DNA of 54,267 nt. It comes from Chitinophagaceae bacterium (GTDB taxonomy: Bacteria > Bacteroidota > Bacteroidia > Chitinophagales > Chitinophagaceae). The DNA lies in the NCBI GenBank assembly GCA_024643645.1, contig JAHEMN010000008.1, positions 1 to 54,267 on the forward strand. Direction: 5' to 3'. Positions 43,694 through 51,831 of this stretch are shown here, piece by piece (position 1 is the stretch's first letter; the number at the start of each line of letters is the position of its first letter). The position numbers were made by a program, and so were the translations under genes. The notes beneath the pieces are model-generated. The model did no database searches. It had not been told where the DNA came from and saw only the letters and a program-made list of their open reading frames with translations.

Positions 43694-44006
43694 TAAACAC
43701 TGCATTCTTTATCAGTGCTGTATTTTTTTCATTCTCTCTAGCCTCCACTTCAAATTTATTTTTATAATATCCATGCCTGATCCACTCAAAAAGATATTTT
43801 ATTATAAACCCTGCAAATCCATGCTGTTTATATTGTTCCACATGTTTTAATTCATGACACACCCAATCACTATCATTTAAAAATTCTTTTGTACTTGTAT
43901 TATGCAGATGAATTACATTACCAAAAACAATAGCCACTTTATCAGATCTTAATTTCGCTGCTGCAATTTTTGCAACCCATGAATCTTCCCTGATCCTTAC
44001 ATTCAT
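43686..44006 (-). CDS. Small HExxH-motif protein
   Basis: A 106-residue cytoplasmic protein with no signal peptide. CHELKHVEQYKQHGFAGF contains a zinc-peptidase-like HExxH, and FEVEARENE about 35 residues later could supply a third glutamate ligand, as in gluzincin-like proteins. It is far smaller than a normal metallopeptidase. Family members in Bacteroidota are annotated as DUF4157-like; I am not certain of the assignment. It is the last gene of a leftward run after bcp (13 bases) and overlaps the birA end by 8 bases. Confidence 0.75.
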   Translation of the reverse strand: MNVRIREDSWVAKIAAAKLRSDKVAIVFGNVIHLHNTSTKEFLNDSDWVCHELKHVEQYKQHGFAGFIIKYLFEWIRHGYYKNKFEVEARENEKNTALIKNAVFIK

Positions 44007-44019
44007 AAATAATTGATTA

Positions 44020-44481
44020 TTATTTCATCGAAGCAATTATTTCTTCGGCATGTGCTTTACTCTTTGGCTTCAGAAATATTTTTTGAATGAGCCCTTTTTC
44101 ATCAATTACAAATGTTGTTCTCAATACTCCCATATATTTATTGCCGAACATTTGCTTCTCGTCCCAGACACCGTATTTATTCAGGATATGATGACTTACA
44201 TCAGCGATCAACGTAAATGGAAGTTTATATTTTGTTTCAAATTTTTTGTGCTTAACCGGTTCATCAGGACTAACTCCAATTACTTCAAAACCATTCTTCT
44301 TGAGTAAAGAATAGTTATCCCTGAGATTACAGGCTTGTAGGGTACAAGTTGGAGTATCATCTTGCGGATAAAAATACAAGACCACTTTTTTACCTTTATA
44401 ATCCGATAATGAAACTTTCTTCTCATTCTGATCTTTTCCTGAAAAAACAGGAGCTTTATCACCAACCTTTAACGTAACCAT
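44020..44481 (-). CDS. bcp: Thioredoxin-dependent thiol peroxidase (peroxiredoxin Q / Bcp)
   Basis: A 153-residue cytoplasmic peroxidase that reduces H2O2 and organic hydroperoxides. It contains KVVLYFYPQDDTPTCTLQAC, with peroxidatic Cys46 and resolving Cys51 five residues later, the pattern of the atypical 2-Cys PrxQ type. VIGVSPDEPVKHKKFETKY and TTFVIDEKGLIQKIF are also typical. It starts 5 bases after the stop of the upstream M23 peptidase gene on the same strand, so they are co-transcribed. Confidence 0.95.
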   Translation of the reverse strand: MVTLKVGDKAPVFSGKDQNEKKVSLSDYKGKKVVLYFYPQDDTPTCTLQACNLRDNYSLLKKNGFEVIGVSPDEPVKHKKFETKYKLPFTLIADVSHHILNKYGVWDEKQMFGNKYMGVLRTTFVIDEKGLIQKIFLKPKSKAHAEEIIASMK

Positions 44482-44486
44482 ATTTA

Positions 44487-46244
44487 TTAATTTTTTCTTT
44501 TATAAGAACTTTTCTTTTTAGGTGCTGAATATGGCACCCTTCTAAACCACCAATCTTTTTCAATCATATTACCAGCAAAGTCTTCTACTTTAACTGATAA
44601 ATAATGTACACCATAAGGACATCGTTCATCAAATTCGTATATCCATCTTTTTGACTTATCGTTTGTAAATCGCAACCACTGACCGTTTAGTCTTGCTTCA
44701 AACTTTTTAATGCCAACATTATCTGTCGGTGTAAATATTATCCGCCTGGAAGCACTAAGATTTATTGTATCCGATCTTCCCAAATCATTTATTTCCGGCG
44801 ATTCAGTATCAACAATTATTTGAAAAGAACCAAAACCACCAAACTTTGCCGATAACCATTGCTCTTCCCAAACTGCTTTTCGATATGTACTCCCCTTATT
44901 ATTATTTCTAACAATAAATAATTTATCCTGCCACTCATTGGGCACCTGCTTATCCAGCTTAATCCTTATAACAGCATCACTATGTAAAGGAATTGAAGGA
45001 TTGCCTATTTTATGTTCTGCAGAAAAAGCATAAGATGATGATGAAGGTGTGATAAAATAGGCAAGTGACACAGTATCATACAAAGCATCTTTTGGTAAAT
45101 AACATTCAAACCCCGGCTTTTCAATTACATTCACTTTTCCCGGCGGAAATCTTTCCATATCATTTTCGAATTCATAGTCCTTGACAAGGCTATCATCAAA
45201 TTGAATTTTAAATTTCAATTGAGAAACGTTTTGATTGGCATCAGACACTTCTATGATAACAGTGTGTTCAACAGTATCTGAAAGTGTAATTACACCATCC
45301 GTCATTATTTTTTTATATGCGGCACCATGATCACCCGGTAATTGTGCAATATGCTGTAAGTAGGAACCACCATTATATTTATACTTATAATCTATTTGTG
45401 CATTTAAGTAAACTGTTTCATCATAATCTATACTGTCAAGTACAAATCGTACCTGTTCTGCATCATCTAAAAAAAGTTTTGCAGAATATATTCCATTAGG
45501 GCTGCTTCTGCTGCTCATTTTATCATACGCCTGCAAAGCAAAACTTAGTCTGTTTAAACCTGTTTTAAAAACAGAAATACCTGATAAAATATATTCGCTG
45601 CTTGTATTTCTTAGGGAGTAAAATTTTGGCGTCTGATCAAAAACAGATCTGCTACGGTCATACACAGCTAGTTTTAAAAGAGTCGGTCTTAAATTATCAG
45701 TGATCGGAAAATTAAATAATAATGGATTTAATCTTTTATCCGTTTTAGTATCAATTATTTCAAAATGAAGATGAGGGCCCATGGAACCACCTGTGTTACC
45801 ACTATATGCAATGAATGATCCTTTTGCTACCGGAAACTGACTTTTTGTAAGATCAAGCTCAATAGCCCAGCTCTCTTTTTTATATTGTTGTTCAGTTACA
45901 TATTTTTCAAGTTCAGGAAAGAAATCATTGAGGTGAGCATATAGTGTTGACAGGCCATTTGGGTGCCTGATAATAATAAACCTTCCGAAACTTTGTGAAC
46001 GGATACCTATATGGGCTATGTAACCATCTGCTGCTGCATAAACAGGTAAATTTTCTCTGGCACCTGTTCGTATATCCAATCCCATATGCCAGTGATCAGA
46101 ACGTAATTCACCAAAATTTGCAGTGAGATCCATTGAAATACCAAGAGGGTTCCGAAAATAATCTTTAGGATAAGAACCCGTTTGAGCCGGAAGAAACAAC
46201 GAAATACAAACTAGTAACGTCAAACATAAAACCTTCAATTGCAT
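44487..46244 (-). CDS. Exported M23 (LytM-type) peptidase, large form
   Basis: A 585-residue periplasmic protein from the ATG at 46244; a TTG six bases earlier is less likely. The signal peptide is about residues 1-20. The LytM domain (about 30-180) is at the N-terminus, with SDHWHMGLDIRTGARENLPV, YAHLNDFFPELEKYV and MGPHLHFEIIDTKTDKRLNP, containing the zinc ligands. The long C-terminal part (about 190-575) is beta-rich and probably made of Ig-like modules, with a TPTDNVGIKKFEARLNG segment and a basic tail. It is the first gene of a leftward operon with bcp. Confidence 0.87.
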   Translation of the reverse strand: MQLKVLCLTLLVCISLFLPAQTGSYPKDYFRNPLGISMDLTANFGELRSDHWHMGLDIRTGARENLPVYAAADGYIAHIGIRSQSFGRFIIIRHPNGLSTLYAHLNDFFPELEKYVTEQQYKKESWAIELDLTKSQFPVAKGSFIAYSGNTGGSMGPHLHFEIIDTKTDKRLNPLLFNFPITDNLRPTLLKLAVYDRSRSVFDQTPKFYSLRNTSSEYILSGISVFKTGLNRLSFALQAYDKMSSRSSPNGIYSAKLFLDDAEQVRFVLDSIDYDETVYLNAQIDYKYKYNGGSYLQHIAQLPGDHGAAYKKIMTDGVITLSDTVEHTVIIEVSDANQNVSQLKFKIQFDDSLVKDYEFENDMERFPPGKVNVIEKPGFECYLPKDALYDTVSLAYFITPSSSSYAFSAEHKIGNPSIPLHSDAVIRIKLDKQVPNEWQDKLFIVRNNNKGSTYRKAVWEEQWLSAKFGGFGSFQIIVDTESPEINDLGRSDTINLSASRRIIFTPTDNVGIKKFEARLNGQWLRFTNDKSKRWIYEFDERCPYGVHYLSVKVEDFAGNMIEKDWWFRRVPYSAPKKKSSYKRKN

Positions 46245-46247
46245 ATG

Positions 46248-46255
46248 CAAAAATA
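46248..46255 (-). promoter_or_regulatory. Putative -7 promoter box of the large M23 gene (TATTTTTG)
   Basis: The minus strand reads TATTTTTG, ending three bases before the ATG at 46244. If used, the message would be nearly leaderless, as at gldA. Confidence 0.35.
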
Positions 46256-46334
46256 AGCATGATCATTTATTTTAAAATTATGCGATAGGCTATAATCTTC
46301 ATTCTTTGTATCTTTTAGGCATTTAATAACAGTT

Positions 46335-46922
46335 ATGAAAAAGTTATTTTGGCTTCTGCCAATTTGTTTTATTTTATATGCATGTCCGTTCGAATCTACA
46401 GTACCACTGGAATCAAAACCTGTAGAACCAGTTGATTCAACTTTATATGGTTATTGGTATGGAATCATAAAAGATTTTAGCGATATGTTTGGTATTGAAG
46501 CTTTGGACTTTACCAGAAATACAGACTCAACATATAAAGTCATTCGTTATGGTAAAGCAATAAAAGGAAATATGATTCTACCTGACACTGCATATTTTAC
46601 CGGTTTCACTTCTTATATAGGATCACAAAGATTTATGAACTTAGTTACGGATATTGAAATCCGTGAATGGAACAGAAAAAAAAGAAAAGAGGTCATTACA
46701 AAAAAGAAAGTTTATTATATGGCTGCTTTTGACATTTCAAATGATACAATAAAAGTAAGAACTGTAGGTGAAGACTTTTCAGTTCAAAAAATATATAGTA
46801 GTTCGGGAGAACTAAAAAATTATATCAGTGATCAACTTAGTCAAAATATTAATATCTATGACTCAGTTTATACACTTTCATATCGAAAAATCCCAAGACC
46901 AGAACCTGCAAAAAAATTATAA
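46335..46922 (+). CDS. Hypothetical lipoprotein
   Basis: A 195-residue protein with a lipoprotein signal (lipobox LYAC, lipidated Cys17). The mature part is mixed, with a central basic segment (IREWNRKKRKEVITKKKVYY) and a C-terminus ending Pro-Glu-Pro-Ala-Lys-Lys-Leu. I recognise no domain. It is followed by a hairpin and then carB, so it is either the upstream neighbour ended by that hairpin or independent. Confidence 0.72.
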   Translation: MKKLFWLLPICFILYACPFESTVPLESKPVEPVDSTLYGYWYGIIKDFSDMFGIEALDFTRNTDSTYKVIRYGKAIKGNMILPDTAYFTGFTSYIGSQRFMNLVTDIEIREWNRKKRKEVITKKKVYYMAAFDISNDTIKVRTVGEDFSVQKIYSSSGELKNYISDQLSQNINIYDSVYTLSYRKIPRPEPAKKL

Positions 46923-46962
46923 AGTTTTTTTGCATTTGCTCCCAATTTAATATTCTATTCCC

Positions 46963-46973
46963 TTAGATTTGCG
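46963..46973 (+). promoter_or_regulatory. carB -7 promoter core (TTAGATTTGCG)
   Basis: TAGATTTG matches TAnnTTTG and the full 11-mer recurs before purH. A clear -33 TTTG at 19-21 bases is not present; the nearest is 25 bases upstream. The predicted start falls just before or inside the leader hairpin. Confidence 0.48.
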
Positions 46974-47028
46974 TCCCGAAAGCATTCGGGATTTTTTCTT
47001 CCCGAACATTTATCAGGAATTCTTCCTG
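46974..47028 (+). promoter_or_regulatory. carB leader with mutually exclusive hairpins
   Basis: TCCCGAA (46974-46980) pairs with TTCGGGA (46985-46991) and is followed by six T, a terminator-like hairpin. A second TCCCGAA at 47000-47006 could pair with the same TTCGGGA instead. A third hairpin, CAGGAA with TTCCTG (47014-47028), comes next, 10 bases before the carB start. The first hairpin may simply terminate the upstream lipoprotein transcript. Confidence 0.5.
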
Positions 47029-47038
47029 TAAAAAAAAA

Positions 47039-49864
47039 ATGCCAAAAGACAATTCCATTAAATCAGTATTGATTATCGGCTCCGGCCCCATAGTTATCGG
47101 ACAAGCCTGCGAGTTTGATTATTCCGGAACTCAAGCTGCTAAAAGCTTACGGGAAGAAGGGGTAAAAGTAACTCTGATAAATAGTAACCCCGCTACTATT
47201 ATGACCGATCCAATGATGGCAGACAGGGTTTATCTATTACCGCTTACAGTGGAAAGTATTGAACAGATTCTACAGGAAAATGAGATCGATGCCGTGCTGC
47301 CAACAATGGGTGGACAAACAGCATTGAACCTTGCAAAAGAGGTAGAGGAATTAGGTATTTGGGAACAATATAATATTCGCCTGATAGGTGTTGATATTAA
47401 AGCCATTGAAAAAGCAGAGGACAGGGAAAAATTCAGAAAGTGGATGATTGAAATGGGAATTACAGTAGCCCAGGGAAAAATTGCCAACTCCTATCTTGAA
47501 GGAAAAGAATATGCACAGGAGATTGGGTTTCCATTGGTTCTTCGACCTTCTTTTACCCTTGGCGGTACGGGGGGTGGACTGGTATTTAAAAAAGAAGATC
47601 TTGATGATGCTTTGAACAGAGCTTTAACAGCAAGTCCGATACACGAAGTTTTGGTTGAGAAAGCTGTATTGGGATGGAAAGAATTTGAATTGGAATTGCT
47701 AAGGGACTCTGCAGATAATGTAGCGATAATCTGTACAGTAGAAAACTTTGACCCGATGGGAGTGCATACAGGTGATTCAATAACAATAGCACCTGCAATG
47801 ACTCTTAGTGATACCGCTATGCAACTGATGCGAAATACAGCTATCTCTATGATGAGGGATCTTGGAAATTTTGCAGGCGGCTGTAATGTACAGTTTGCAT
47901 TAAATCCAGATACTGAAGAAGTATTAGCGATTGAGATCAATCCAAGAGTAAGTCGTTCATCTGCTTTGGCCAGTAAAGCCACCGGTTATCCGATCGCTAA
48001 AATTGCTGCCAAGCTTGCCATTGGATATAATCTTGATGAATTAGAAAATCAGATCACAAAAACAACATCTGCCTATTTCGAACCAGCACTGGACTATGTG
48101 ATAGTAAAAATTCCCCGCTGGAATTTTGATAAGTTTAAAGGAGCAAACGATACACTGGGTTTTCAAATGAAAAGTGTTGGTGAAGTAATGGGTATCGGCA
48201 GAAGTTTTACAGAAGCCATTCAAAAGGCTTGTCAAAGCCTTGAAAATAATGCAGTGGGTTTAGGTTACTATGGAAAAAGCCTGATGCATGCTGAAGAACT
48301 ACTGGAATATATTAAAACTCCAAAGTGGGATCGCATCTTCAGAATAAAAGATGCATTGATGGCAGGTCTATCGGTAGGAAGTATTTCTAAAGCCACCAAT
48401 GGTATTGACAGATGGTTTCTTTACGAGATTCAAAAATTAGTGAATCTGGAAAAAGAAATGGAGAAGTTTGGGCTGGATGATCTTCCACTGGAATTATTGA
48501 GAGAGGCAAAAGTGAATGGCTTCAGTGATGAACAGATAAGTCGGATTACAGGACATGGAGACGAAGAAGATGTTTATAAAAAAAGAAAGGCGGCAGGAAT
48601 TACAAGAGTTTACAAAATGGTTGATACTTGTTCTGCTGAGTTTGAAGCAAAGACACCCTACTTCTATTCAACATTTGAAAGTGGCAATGCCAACGAAAGC
48701 ATTGTATCAGAAAAACCTAAGATCATTGTTTTAGGATCAGGTCCTAACAGAATAGGACAGGGTATCGAATTCGATTATTGTTGTGTACATGGTTTACTGG
48801 CGATAAAAGAGTGTGGATATGAATCCATAATGGTAAACTGTAATCCTGAAACTGTGAGTACGGACTTTGATATGGCTGATAAGCTTTACTTCGAACCAGT
48901 TTATTGGGAACATATCTGGGAGATAATTGAACTTGAAAAACCTTATGGAGTAATTGTGCAGCTTGGAGGACAAACAGCTCTAAAGCTCGCAGAAAAATTG
49001 CACCAGAAAGGAGTAAAAATTATCGGCACATCCTATGACAGCATGGATATTGCTGAAGACCGTGGAAGATTCAGTGACAGGTTAAAGGAACTGGAAATTC
49101 CATACCCTGATTATGGCACTGCAGAAGATGTTGATGAAGCAATTGAAGTAGCCAATAAAGTTGGATACCCGGTATTAGTCCGCCCCTCCTATGTATTAGG
49201 TGGGCAAAGAATGCGAATAGTTTTGAATGACGAAGAAGTAGAAAAAGCTGTAGTAAGTTTATTAAAACATTTACCGGGCAATAAAATTCTGATCGATCAT
49301 TTTCTGGATCGCTGTCAGGAAGCTGAAATCGATGGCATTTTTGATGGAGAAGATTTTCATGTGATGGGTGTTATGGAACACATCGAACCTGCAGGTATTC
49401 ATAGTGGTGACAGTAATGCCGTATTACCTGCATTTAACCTTACCCCATTGATAGTACATACAATGGAAGAGTATGCAGAAAAAATTGCCAGAGAGTTGAA
49501 TATCCTGGGCCTGATTAATATTCAGTTTGCCATAAAAGATGGTAATGTATATGTGATAGAAGCAAACCCAAGAGCATCCAGAACAACACCTTTTATTGCA
49601 AAAGCATATCAGATTCCTTATCTCAATATTGCTACCAAAATAATGATCGGTGCCAATAAGCTAAAAGATTTCAAATTTGAAAAAAAGCTAACAGGATTTG
49701 CTATCAAAGAACCTGTATTTAGTTTTAATAAATTCCCCAATGTAAATAAAGAGCTTGGACCTGAAATGAAGAGTACTGGCGAAGCTATCAGATTCATTAA
49801 AGACCTCAGAGATCCTTACTTCAGAAAATTATATAAGGACAGAAGTATGTACCTCAGTAAATAA
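47039..49864 (+). CDS. carB: Carbamoyl-phosphate synthase large subunit, short form without allosteric domain
   Basis: A 941-residue ATP-grasp enzyme that makes carbamoyl phosphate from bicarbonate, ammonia (delivered by CarA) and two ATP, for pyrimidine and arginine synthesis. Both halves are present: the N-terminal one with GSGPIVIGQACEFDYSGTQA and FTLGGTGGGLVF, the C-terminal one with GSGPNRIGQGIEFDYCCVHG and RPSYVLGGQRMRIVL. The sequence stops at LYKDRSMYLSK just after the GPEMKSTGE motif, so the ~130-residue MGS-like allosteric domain of the 1073-residue E. coli enzyme is missing. There is no second frame downstream encoding it. carA is not in the window. Confidence 0.97.
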   Translation: MPKDNSIKSVLIIGSGPIVIGQACEFDYSGTQAAKSLREEGVKVTLINSNPATIMTDPMMADRVYLLPLTVESIEQILQENEIDAVLPTMGGQTALNLAKEVEELGIWEQYNIRLIGVDIKAIEKAEDREKFRKWMIEMGITVAQGKIANSYLEGKEYAQEIGFPLVLRPSFTLGGTGGGLVFKKEDLDDALNRALTASPIHEVLVEKAVLGWKEFELELLRDSADNVAIICTVENFDPMGVHTGDSITIAPAMTLSDTAMQLMRNTAISMMRDLGNFAGGCNVQFALNPDTEEVLAIEINPRVSRSSALASKATGYPIAKIAAKLAIGYNLDELENQITKTTSAYFEPALDYVIVKIPRWNFDKFKGANDTLGFQMKSVGEVMGIGRSFTEAIQKACQSLENNAVGLGYYGKSLMHAEELLEYIKTPKWDRIFRIKDALMAGLSVGSISKATNGIDRWFLYEIQKLVNLEKEMEKFGLDDLPLELLREAKVNGFSDEQISRITGHGDEEDVYKKRKAAGITRVYKMVDTCSAEFEAKTPYFYSTFESGNANESIVSEKPKIIVLGSGPNRIGQGIEFDYCCVHGLLAIKECGYESIMVNCNPETVSTDFDMADKLYFEPVYWEHIWEIIELEKPYGVIVQLGGQTALKLAEKLHQKGVKIIGTSYDSMDIAEDRGRFSDRLKELEIPYPDYGTAEDVDEAIEVANKVGYPVLVRPSYVLGGQRMRIVLNDEEVEKAVVSLLKHLPGNKILIDHFLDRCQEAEIDGIFDGEDFHVMGVMEHIEPAGIHSGDSNAVLPAFNLTPLIVHTMEEYAEKIARELNILGLINIQFAIKDGNVYVIEANPRASRTTPFIAKAYQIPYLNIATKIMIGANKLKDFKFEKKLTGFAIKEPVFSFNKFPNVNKELGPEMKSTGEAIRFIKDLRDPYFRKLYKDRSMYLSK

Positions 49865-49893
49865 AGTTTTTAAAAATTTATATGCAAAAAATA

Positions 49894-49936
49894 AAACCCG
49901 GCACCCCTTTCTTTTTTAGTCTGGAGTGGCGGGTTT
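49894..49936 (+). terminator. Possible terminator after carB
   Basis: An imperfect stem of about 14 bp (AAACCCGGCACCCC with GGAGTGGCGGGTTT, two mismatches) around a 15-base T-rich loop, 30 bases after the carB stop. There is no T run on the outgoing side, so termination is uncertain. Confidence 0.4.
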
Positions 49937-50247
49937 AAGGCTTAAAGGTTAATGGTTGAAAAAGGTCCGATAAAGGGCTATAATTGTAAATAATCTGATA
50001 ATATCAATTACAATTACTACATTTTTTCATTCGGCTCAAAAATACTTAGAGCTATTTCTATATCAATTTCTGTTTTGATCTAAAATTCGACTCATAACCT
50101 GCTAATATTATTAACCTTAAAACTATATTTAATTGATTTATAAGTAATTATATATTTTGTATAGTTCGATTTATTTGCTTTATGTCGTTATATTTTCTTT
50201 AATTTTTGTAGTTTTATTTTACTTAATTATAGCTTAAAACAAATAAA
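49937..50247. other. AT-rich intergenic region upstream of the helical-repeat protein
   Basis: About 311 bases after the carB hairpin. Very AT-rich, with several near-matches to TAnnTTTG but none perfect at good spacing. I see no RNA gene, repeat or protein-like frame in it; it probably holds the promoter of the next gene. Confidence 0.45.
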
Positions 50248-51795
50248 TTGAAAACATCATCTGATTTTCTCTGGCAACTTATCAGATCATTAAAAAGTGC
50301 CGAAAAGACTTATTTCAAAAGAAATTTCATTCCATTAAAAAATGGCGAAAAAATATATCTGAAATTATTTGATGCCATCGCAGTACAAAAAAAATATGAT
50401 GAGGCTGCTATACTTAAAAAATTCAGCCCGGCTTTAAGCAAAAAAAATATTGCTTTTCAAAAACATTATTTACAGAAACAAGTCTGCAATGCAATTGCAC
50501 AATATGACAGCAAAAATTCTTTAAGCCATGAATTATATAATAATGTCTTATTAATCCGGGCATTAAGAAAAAGAGGATTAATAGATAGTGCAAATACTAT
50601 TTGGAAAAAAACAGTCCCAAAAGCAAGAGCAGCCGAAATCTTTCCAATACTTACAATGTTGGTAAATGAATTTGAAAAGATGATTTTAACCGGTAGTTCT
50701 GAAACCCCATTTGAAGAACTACACACTATTTTTAAAGGTCGAACTATTACCTATAATGATTTTGCTGAGATGATTACTCTCAGGGATATTTATACTGAAA
50801 TATTATTATTAAAAAGAAATGCACATTTTGATATAGAAAAAGATCTATTGGAGCGAATAAAATTTCTTTTGGAATCAGTTAATAATATAAACTATAAAAA
50901 AGAAACTAAATCTTTTTGGTTCAGACACTATTATCTTTTAAGTAAAGCCACATTATTTTATCTGCTAAACGAAGTAGACAATGCAATGCCTCTTTTAACC
51001 GAAGCATTTGAAGACTGGAAACAAAACAAACAATTTATTCTGAAAGACGGAGAGTTCTTCATTGAATTATTATACATGATTAATTATGCTGGTATACTTC
51101 ATGGCTCTTACCAATTTGTGTTTAAAAGTTTTAATGATCCTGTAACTGAATTGATTAAAGAACCAGCACAAAGGGCAAATTTTGAAGCTATTAAATACCT
51201 GGCACTTAATAAACTTTACAATAAAACTGCAAAATATGAAGAGGTAAATAACTTGTTACAAGTTATGAAAACGAAGTACCGCTTATGGGAGCCACTTTTA
51301 AATGCCGATCTTAACCGCAGTATTCATTTCTCCTTGGGCATTGCCAATTTTGCATTAGAACAATATGAAGATGCATTATATTTTGTAAAAAGAGGCAACA
51401 ATTATTTCAAGGATGGAACCAGACAAGAATATACCACAATAGCTCACATTCTTTTATTATTGATAACCTACAGTATGAATAATGAACGTTTATTCGAAAC
51501 AGAATATAGGGCTACTTATACTTATTTTTATAAGAGAAAAAAGAAACACACATTTGAAACAGCCCTTTTAGAATGCCTTAAAAACAGTTTTTACATGGCT
51601 GATAAAAAAATGAAGATCGCAGCTTACCAAAAAGCATTGCATATTTTTAATAAAAACAAAGAGGATGTAGTTCAGAAACTCAGTATCAGCATTTTTAACT
51701 ACCCGGGCTGGCTGATGAGTAAGGTTCAGAATATCTCTTATCGCAAATACGTTGAAAATAAAGTAAATGCTGAAATACCTTTAACTGTAAACTAG
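50248..51795 (+). CDS. Helical-repeat (TPR-like) hypothetical protein, TTG start
   Basis: A 515-residue cytoplasmic protein. The N-terminal LIRSLKSAEKTYFKRN motif matches a conserved Bacteroidota family of unknown function that I have seen begin in this way. The rest is almost entirely helical, with TPR-like pairs around ATLFYLLNEVDNAMPLLTEA and LGIANFALEQYEDALYFVKR. The frame opens at a TAG 15 bases earlier and contains no earlier ATG; the only good start is the TTG at 50248. It may be a protein-interaction scaffold. It precedes comEC by 36 bases. Confidence 0.75.
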   Translation: MKTSSDFLWQLIRSLKSAEKTYFKRNFIPLKNGEKIYLKLFDAIAVQKKYDEAAILKKFSPALSKKNIAFQKHYLQKQVCNAIAQYDSKNSLSHELYNNVLLIRALRKRGLIDSANTIWKKTVPKARAAEIFPILTMLVNEFEKMILTGSSETPFEELHTIFKGRTITYNDFAEMITLRDIYTEILLLKRNAHFDIEKDLLERIKFLLESVNNINYKKETKSFWFRHYYLLSKATLFYLLNEVDNAMPLLTEAFEDWKQNKQFILKDGEFFIELLYMINYAGILHGSYQFVFKSFNDPVTELIKEPAQRANFEAIKYLALNKLYNKTAKYEEVNNLLQVMKTKYRLWEPLLNADLNRSIHFSLGIANFALEQYEDALYFVKRGNNYFKDGTRQEYTTIAHILLLLITYSMNNERLFETEYRATYTYFYKRKKKHTFETALLECLKNSFYMADKKMKIAAYQKALHIFNKNKEDVVQKLSISIFNYPGWLMSKVQNISYRKYVENKVNAEIPLTVN

Positions 51796-51831
51796 TATTG
51801 TAAAATTGCAAATAGCGTTTTAATTTACAAA

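Noticed and set aside
47491-47982. 163-codon minus-strand frame inside carB
   Set aside because: Ser/Ala-rich antisense translation of the CarB ATP-grasp core.
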